A stretch of DNA of 8,893 bases, from positions 1-8,893 of the forward strand of contig NZ_CALIBH010000052.1 of assembly GCF_938045775.1 (NCBI RefSeq), read 5' to 3'. The stretch comes from an uncultured Campylobacter sp. (GTDB taxonomy: Bacteria > Campylobacterota > Campylobacteria > Campylobacterales > Campylobacteraceae). A program made the position numbers and the translations under genes. Under the pieces are notes generated by a model. It did not search any database, was not told where the DNA came from, and saw only the letters and a list, made by a program, of their open reading frames with translations. Of this stretch, positions 4,903-8,893 are shown in pieces (position 1 is the stretch's first letter; each line of letters starts with the position of its first letter).

Positions 4903-6288
4903 ATGGATAGAAACGGCGATTTAGAGGAGCTTTACCTGCTTGAAAAACGGCGCGAAAAGTTCGCGCGCATTAGCAAGCTCGTCTCATTTTTGATAACCCT
5001 GCTGCTGCTCGGGCTTTATGTGTTTTTGAATACCAGGGCGGAGCCCGTCTCGTTTGATACGAACTGGCTTATAATCGCGCTTTTCATCATCTTCCCGGTT
5101 TTAAACGGACTGCTTTACCGTCTATTTTGCAGCTTAAACTTTGGCAAAAACGGCGGCACGCAGCGCGCAAATTTCGATAAATTTAGCGGCTCCGATACGG
5201 CGCAAGACAGGGGCGTGCTAGGGCAGGGCGCGGCGCAAGATGGGCAAATTTTTAGCGCCGATGCGAAAGAGGGACAGGTATTAAAAGCTGAAGCGGGCGA
5301 GGGTAGCGGCTTTAAAGACAGCGATAGCCGCACATCCTCTACCTACGGAAGGTTTGAGCCCAAAGTCGCCGAAGGTGAGGGCGAGAGCGAAAAAGACGGC
5401 GCAACCCAGTCAAAATTTAACTTTCTAGCCGATCTGCAGAGCCTGGAGGATGAGCGCGCGGCGCTGCAAAAAGCGGTGAAAAAGGCCAACATCATCGCCG
5501 CTGCCGTAGGGACCGGCGTGGGCGCACTGGTGGCGCGCTTTTGGGGCGAAGTGCCGCCCGGCGTATTTTTCGGCGTGGCTGTTTACGGCGTCGTGAGCGC
5601 TCTTTTGACGGCGAGCAAAAGACGGAATTTCAGATCAAATTTTAAAAGCAGGGTCGTCGCGAGCATCGCAAAAAGCTTTGGGCTTAGCTACAATGAAAGT
5701 GACGGGCTTGGGACGGATGAGTTTTTTGAAATTTACGACTGCTACATAAACGAACAATCGAGCGAGGATATGATGAGCGGGGAGGTGCAGGGCGTGCGCG
5801 TTAGATTTAGCGACTTTTACGCCGCCGAAAAGGTGCGCACCAAAAACGGCACTCGCACCGACGTAAAATTTCAAGGAGTGCTTTTTATCGCGGACTTTCA
5901 TAAAAGGCTTAACTGCGAGGTGCGGGTGTGTCACAAAAACTCGCGAAATCTGCGCAAATACGGGCAGCGAGCGAATATGGACGACGTGAAATTTGAGGAG
6001 TTTTTCGACGTCTATACGACCGATCAGGTGGGTGCCAGATACGCGCTGACGCCGCTTTTGATGCAGCGACTGACGGAGATCTATCTAAGGCTGGGCTCGC
6101 AGATAAACGCGGTGCTAAAGGAGGATAAAATTTACGTGGCAATCGAGACCTGGCGCGATAATTTCGAGCCTAGAATCGACTGCTCGCTAAAGCAGGACGC
6201 CACGATAGAGCTTTACGTAGATGAGATCGGCGCGCTTGTAGACATCGTGAGTGAGCTAAATTTGAACCGTAAAATTTGGAGCGAATGA
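4903..6288 (+). CDS. DUF3137-family membrane protein with a low-complexity linker
   Basis: A 461-residue protein of unknown function. Order: a charged N-terminus (1-23); membrane segments at about 24-43 and 55-77; a hydrophilic Gly/Ala/Asp/Glu linker (81-171); a short helical stretch (174-195) that could coil; two further hydrophobic segments (197-213, 217-236); then the DUF3137 domain (about 247-455). The domain shows its usual landmarks: FFEIYDCYINE, a 'DMMSGEVQGVRVRFSDF' stretch, FQGVLFIADFHK, FEEFFDVYTTDQVGARYALTPLLMQRL and a closing KIYVAIETWRDNFEPRI. The C-terminal domain is probably cytosolic. The linker carries about three diverged ten-residue repeats (113-142). I chose ATG 4903 because AGGCGGAG directly precedes it; the in-frame ATG at 4882 has no ribosome-binding site. 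It is monocistronic in this window and convergent with the transporter operon. Confidence 0.85.
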   Translation: MDRNGDLEELYLLEKRREKFARISKLVSFLITLLLLGLYVFLNTRAEPVSFDTNWLIIALFIIFPVLNGLLYRLFCSLNFGKNGGTQRANFDKFSGSDTAQDRGVLGQGAAQDGQIFSADAKEGQVLKAEAGEGSGFKDSDSRTSSTYGRFEPKVAEGEGESEKDGATQSKFNFLADLQSLEDERAALQKAVKKANIIAAAVGTGVGALVARFWGEVPPGVFFGVAVYGVVSALLTASKRRNFRSNFKSRVVASIAKSFGLSYNESDGLGTDEFFEIYDCYINEQSSEDMMSGEVQGVRVRFSDFYAAEKVRTKNGTRTDVKFQGVLFIADFHKRLNCEVRVCHKNSRNLRKYGQRANMDDVKFEEFFDVYTTDQVGARYALTPLLMQRLTEIYLRLGSQINAVLKEDKIYVAIETWRDNFEPRIDCSLKQDATIELYVDEIGALVDIVSELNLNRKIWSE

Positions 6289-6609
6289 GGCAGGCGGCGG
6301 CGCGGTAGAGTATGACAGAGGTGGCGGACCGCATACGGCTCTGGCGACATACAGATATGCAGACAAAGCGCGCGGGATCGTAGGTTTAGCGATACAGATG
6401 CGCTGTGTAACTGGGCGTGGAAATGGATGCGTTGCGTAGATTGTGCGTTTGGGCAGATGTGCGATCGCTCTTTTGTACGAGCCAATCGAAAGATGGAACG
6501 CACGCGGAAAGCGTTCGTATAAGACTTTACAAGCTGCATGAGCCGATAAAATTTTATAAATTCCCGCTCTGTTTAACAAGCGAGCGCTTGCGATTTATCA
6601 TCCCTCGTA

Positions 6610-6675
6610 CGACATAAATTTTACCACACGAGCAGTTTGCATTAGGATTTTACTATCGCTTGAAATTTTATGTCG
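6610..6675. repeat. Inverted repeat in the convergent interval
   Basis: CGACATAAA (6610-6618) and TTTATGTCG (6667-6675) are perfect 9-bp arms, with three more A-T pairs inside one mismatch, enclosing about 40 bases. A short self-complementary stretch GTCGC/GCGAC (6672-6686) abuts the right arm. No T-run follows, so termination is not indicated. Confidence 0.4.
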
Positions 6676-6833
6676 CCGCGCGCGACTTAAATTTTGCCGC
6701 GACGACGGGCGCTAGGCTGCATTCCATCTCGGTTAAAATTTACTCGGTGGCTAAATCTGTCGTGCGAGAGCAAAACTTTGCCGCTAGATCGATAAATTTA
6801 GCTAGCTTATAAAAGTACTCGCCGCCTCTTATG

Positions 6834-6849
6834 GGCGTTTATGGACGCC
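6834..6849. repeat. Short hairpin downstream of the transporter operon
   Basis: GGCGT (6834-6838) pairs with ACGCC (6845-6849) across a six-base loop. It lies about 90 bases past the stop of the cjaA-like gene and could be part of an operon 3' structure, but neither strand has a following T-run. Confidence 0.3.
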
Positions 6850-6939
6850 GTTTCTGTAAAGCTACGGCGCCAGCGTCGCTGCGAGCTTGCGGGGCTTAGT
6901 AAGATAGATCGCCCGCTAAACTAGACAGCAAATCTAAAT

Positions 6940-7800
6940 TTATAGCTTCCCGCCCTCGATTACGACGTCGTCAGCTTTGATGTCGTCGCCGTATACCGGC
7001 GCTAGCGTCGCATCGTAGTCGGCGTGGAAAAATTTCTCGTCCGCGAGCTTTACGATTAGATCGTCAAGCCATTTGCGAAGCTCGTCGTTGCCCTTTTTGA
7101 CCGCAGGTGCGATGACGTCCTGATCGCCGAGCGAGCGGATACCTACCTTAAAGCCCGGGTTTGACTTCGTCCACGCGAACAAAAGCGTATTATCGTGCGC
7201 GATCGCATCGCCCCTGCCATCCAGCATCGCACCGAAAGTCTCGGTATTTTGGTCAAATTTTAAAAGCTTAATCTCGGGGTGATTTTTCGTAAAATACAGA
7301 TCCGCGGTCGTGCCTTTGTTGATTAAAAGCGTTTTGTCTTTAAGCTGCGAAACGTCGGTGATATCGCCGTCCTTGCTCGCGACGCCGAGGGCTACCTTCA
7401 TATACGGCAGCGCGAAATCCACGACCTCCTTACGCTCCGGCGTGACGGTAAAATTTGCAAGCGTGATATCGACCTTATCAGACGCCAAAAATTCCGCGCG
7501 ATTGGCGGCCTCTACGAGTACGAACTGTACCTTGCTCTCATCGCCCAAAAGCTCCTTTGCGATGCGTTTTGCAAAATACACGTCATATCCCGCGTTTTTA
7601 CCCGTCTCGTCGATATAACCAAACGGCGGCTTGTCGCCGAAAACCGCGATCCTTACTACGCCGCGCTTTTTAATCCCGTCGATATAACTTTGCGAAGCGA
7701 CGGAGCCTTGCGCGGAATTTGAGGAGCCTTTGCCCTCGTCGTTGCAACCTGCGAAAAATAACGCACCTAAGATAAAAAGCGTGCTTAGCGTTTTTTTCAT
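6940..7800 (-). CDS. cjaA: CjaA-like cysteine-binding lipoprotein of an amino acid ABC transporter
   Basis: A 286-residue periplasmic binding protein of solute-binding family 3, very close by memory to C. jejuni CjaA (Cj0982c), whose crystal structure contains bound cysteine. Seen: a lipoprotein signal peptide MKKTLSTLFILGALFFAG followed by C19, so the mature protein is membrane-anchored. A flexible Ser/Gly stretch follows, then the binding domain with GVVRIAVFGDKPPFGYIDE, VQFVLVEAANRAEFLASDKVD, LANFTVTPERKEVVDFALPYM, LLINKGTTADLYF and DQNTETFGAML, plus the CjaA-like end DDIKADDVVIEGGK. R in NRAEFL and TPERKEVVDF are the usual ligand-site regions. No D/E-x-N-x-S/T glycosylation sequon is present, unlike what I recall for C. 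jejuni CjaA. Start ATG has AAAGGAG upstream and lies 20 bases after the ATPase gene, so it is the last gene of the operon. Cysteine specificity is inferred from similarity. Confidence 0.93.
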   Translation of the reverse strand: MKKTLSTLFILGALFFAGCNDEGKGSSNSAQGSVASQSYIDGIKKRGVVRIAVFGDKPPFGYIDETGKNAGYDVYFAKRIAKELLGDESKVQFVLVEAANRAEFLASDKVDITLANFTVTPERKEVVDFALPYMKVALGVASKDGDITDVSQLKDKTLLINKGTTADLYFTKNHPEIKLLKFDQNTETFGAMLDGRGDAIAHDNTLLFAWTKSNPGFKVGIRSLGDQDVIAPAVKKGNDELRKWLDDLIVKLADEKFFHADYDATLAPVYGDDIKADDVVIEGGKL

Positions 7801-7820
7801 CTTTTCTCCTTTATTAAAAT

Positions 7821-8558
7821 TTATTTTTTAAATTCGAACATATTTAGAAATTTCTTCGCACGCTCGCTCTTCGGAGCGGTAAAGAATCCCTCCGGCTCAT
7901 TAATCTCCACGATGCTTCCCTCATCCATAAAAACTATGCGATCGGCTACGGCGCGCGCAAAGCCCATCTCGTGCGTTACGATTAGCATCGTCTGTCCCTC
8001 TTTGGCGAGATTTAGCATTACGTCTAGCACCTCGCGCACGATCTCGGGATCAAGAGCTGCGGTAACCTCGTCAAAAAGCATGATCTTGGGCTTCATCACA
8101 AGGCTTCGCACGATCGCTATGCGCTGTTTCTGCCCGCCGCTAAGCTCTTTGGGGTAGGCTCGCTCTTTATTTTCTAGTCCTACGATTTTGAGCCAATGCC
8201 TGGCTAGCTCTACAGCTTGTTCGCGCGGTACACCTTGGACTTTCACGGGGCCTAGGATTATATTATGTAGCACATTTAAGTGATCGAAAAGCTCGTAGCT
8301 TTGAAAGACCATACCGATCTTTTGACGAATTCTGCGCCAGTCTTTGAAATTTTGATCGATCCGCTCGCCTTCGATTATAAAATTCCCGCTTTGTACCGGC
8401 TCTAGCCCGTTTATCGTGCGAAGTAGGGTGCTTTTGCCGCAGCCGCTAGGGCCTAGGATTACCACGACTTCGCCCTGCGCGACGCTAAGGCTGACGTCCT
8501 TTAGCGCGTGCAGCTCGCCGTAAAATTTATTGACTTTATCGATTTTTAAAATTTCCAT
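7821..8558 (-). CDS. Polar amino acid ABC transporter ATP-binding protein (GlnQ/HisP type)
   Basis: A 245-residue cytosolic ATPase that powers uptake with the permease encoded upstream and the CjaA-like binding protein downstream. Seen: Walker A GPSGCGKST, Q-loop in GMVFQSYELFDHLNVLHNI, signature LSGGQKQRIAI, Walker B IMLFDE followed by the D-loop AALDPE, and the H-loop histidine in IVTHEMGFA. The Walker B glutamate is followed by Val (DEVTAALD) where most family members have Pro; this occurs in other active members. Likewise IVRSL replaces the usual IARAL. I chose ATG 8558-8556: it overlaps the permease stop as TGATG, with AGGTGGAG just upstream. A GTG at 8567 would add three residues but lies inside that ribosome-binding site. 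The overlap indicates translational coupling. Full length. Confidence 0.93.
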   Translation of the reverse strand: MEILKIDKVNKFYGELHALKDVSLSVAQGEVVVILGPSGCGKSTLLRTINGLEPVQSGNFIIEGERIDQNFKDWRRIRQKIGMVFQSYELFDHLNVLHNIILGPVKVQGVPREQAVELARHWLKIVGLENKERAYPKELSGGQKQRIAIVRSLVMKPKIMLFDEVTAALDPEIVREVLDVMLNLAKEGQTMLIVTHEMGFARAVADRIVFMDEGSIVEINEPEGFFTAPKSERAKKFLNMFEFKK

Positions 8559-8893
8559 CAGCTCCACCTGTTTTCTAGTTTTTTCGAAAGCGCCGAGATC
8601 GGATAGCAGATCAAAAAATATACGAAAAATATCGCTCCGTAGATGATTAGCGGCGCGTAATTATCTCGGAAGACATTCACTTCGATGATCTGCTGTCCGA
8701 CCTTGACGAGCTCGATGACGCCGATTAGCACGGCGATCGAGGTTGTTTTTATCATCCTGCTGAATAAATTTATCGTTGCGGGCACTAGGCGCCTCATAGC
8801 AAGCGGCAGGATGACGTAGAGATAAATTTGCGATCTGCTAAATGCGAGCGCTTCGGCGCTTTCGAACTGATGCTTAGGGATGCTAAGCACGGC
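8558..8893 (-). CDS. Polar amino acid ABC transporter permease, C-terminal part (cut by window edge)
   Basis: The last 111 codons of a HisM/GlnP-type inner-membrane permease; the frame continues beyond base 8893, so the first in-frame GTG near the edge should not be taken as the start. Seen: the EAA loop that docks the ATPase, SIPKHQFESAEALAFSRSQI then YVILPLAMRRLVPATIN. The usual conserved Gly after EAA is replaced by Ala-Phe, with the following I-x-LP part intact. Membrane segments follow at IAVLIGVIELVKVG and YGAIFFVYFLICYPISAL, ending with KKLENRWS. The stop overlaps the ATPase start by one base (TGATG). It belongs to an operon with the ATPase and the CjaA-like binding protein. Another permease gene and the operon promoter probably lie outside the window. 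Confidence 0.9.
   Translation of the reverse strand, partial: AVLSIPKHQFESAEALAFSRSQIYLYVILPLAMRRLVPATINLFSRMIKTTSIAVLIGVIELVKVGQQIIEVNVFRDNYAPLIIYGAIFFVYFLICYPISALSKKLENRWS

Larger units (their letters stand above)
6289..6939. other. Long gene-free convergent interval
   Basis: About 650 bases between the 3' ends of two convergent units. Short open frames exist on both strands but none has a recognisable product, a good ribosome-binding site or a familiar motif. The first 250 bases lack AAATTT words and look unlike the rest of the interval, which has them. Inverted repeats occur at 6610-6675 and 6834-6849. No clear intrinsic terminator with a T-run is visible for either neighbour. It may contain remains of a lost gene. 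Confidence 0.55.

Noticed and set aside
6256..6579. Overlapping minus-strand reading frames in the convergent gap and DUF3137 end
   Set aside because: They overlap the DUF3137 gene in antisense, are Pro/Ala/Arg-rich in an artefact-like way, and have no ribosome-binding site or known motif.
8559..8567. GTG start for the ABC ATPase
   Set aside because: It lies within the AGGTGGAG ribosome-binding sequence; ATG 8558-8556 gives the typical overlap with the permease stop.
8888..8890. Start codon for the permease near the window edge
   Set aside because: The protein begins in the middle of the EAA loop region there, and the frame stays open to 8893, so the gene is simply cut.
1..8893. CRISPR array, prophage or defence island
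   Set aside because: No regularly spaced repeats and no nuclease, integrase, recombinase or phage genes; the identifiable genes are metabolic, transport or uncharacterised housekeeping-type.

Overview
The window looks like chromosomal DNA from a Campylobacter of the higher-GC group (gracilis/showae/rectus-like rather than jejuni); the species is an inference. The evidence is a close CjaA-type cysteine-binding lipoprotein, promoters with a TATAAT-like -10 box and AT-rich upstream DNA but no clear -35 box, and intergenic DNA studded with the word AAATTT between GC-rich stretches. I see no insertion sequence, phage gene, CRISPR array, tRNA or rRNA.

Layout. At the left edge is the 5' part of moaC (molybdenum cofactor synthesis, minus strand) with its own promoter. 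Just upstream on the same strand is a compact candidate small-RNA gene: a -10 box, about 60 nt carrying an anti-Shine-Dalgarno CCUCC tract, and a strong intrinsic terminator. About 400 bases without a gene follow. Next comes a minus-strand two-gene operon: a YegP/DUF1508 protein, then a small acidic protein with one dockerin/EF-hand-type calcium loop. Divergent from it, sharing a short palindromic promoter region, is a secreted small protein with a Met-x-Met motif and a histidine-rich tail. A 390-base non-coding region rich in inverted repeats follows, including a 123-nt imperfect hairpin at 2391-2513.

The centre holds a tight plus-strand pair, a DUF3737 beta-helix-like protein and a MalY/PatB-type PLP C-S lyase, one base apart. 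A DUF3137 membrane protein with a repetitive hydrophilic linker comes next. After a roughly 650-base gene-free convergent interval, the right third is a minus-strand polar amino acid (probably cysteine) ABC transporter operon: permease (cut by the window edge), ATPase, and the CjaA-like binding lipoprotein.

Functional links. The transporter likely imports cysteine, and a MalY-type lyase degrades cystathionine/cysteine-like substrates, so sulfur amino acid handling is one loose theme. These units are separated by an unrelated gene, so this is neighbourhood, not proof. There is no obvious new multi-gene defence or mobile system. The least explained signals are non-coding: the candidate anti-SD small RNA and the long hairpin.
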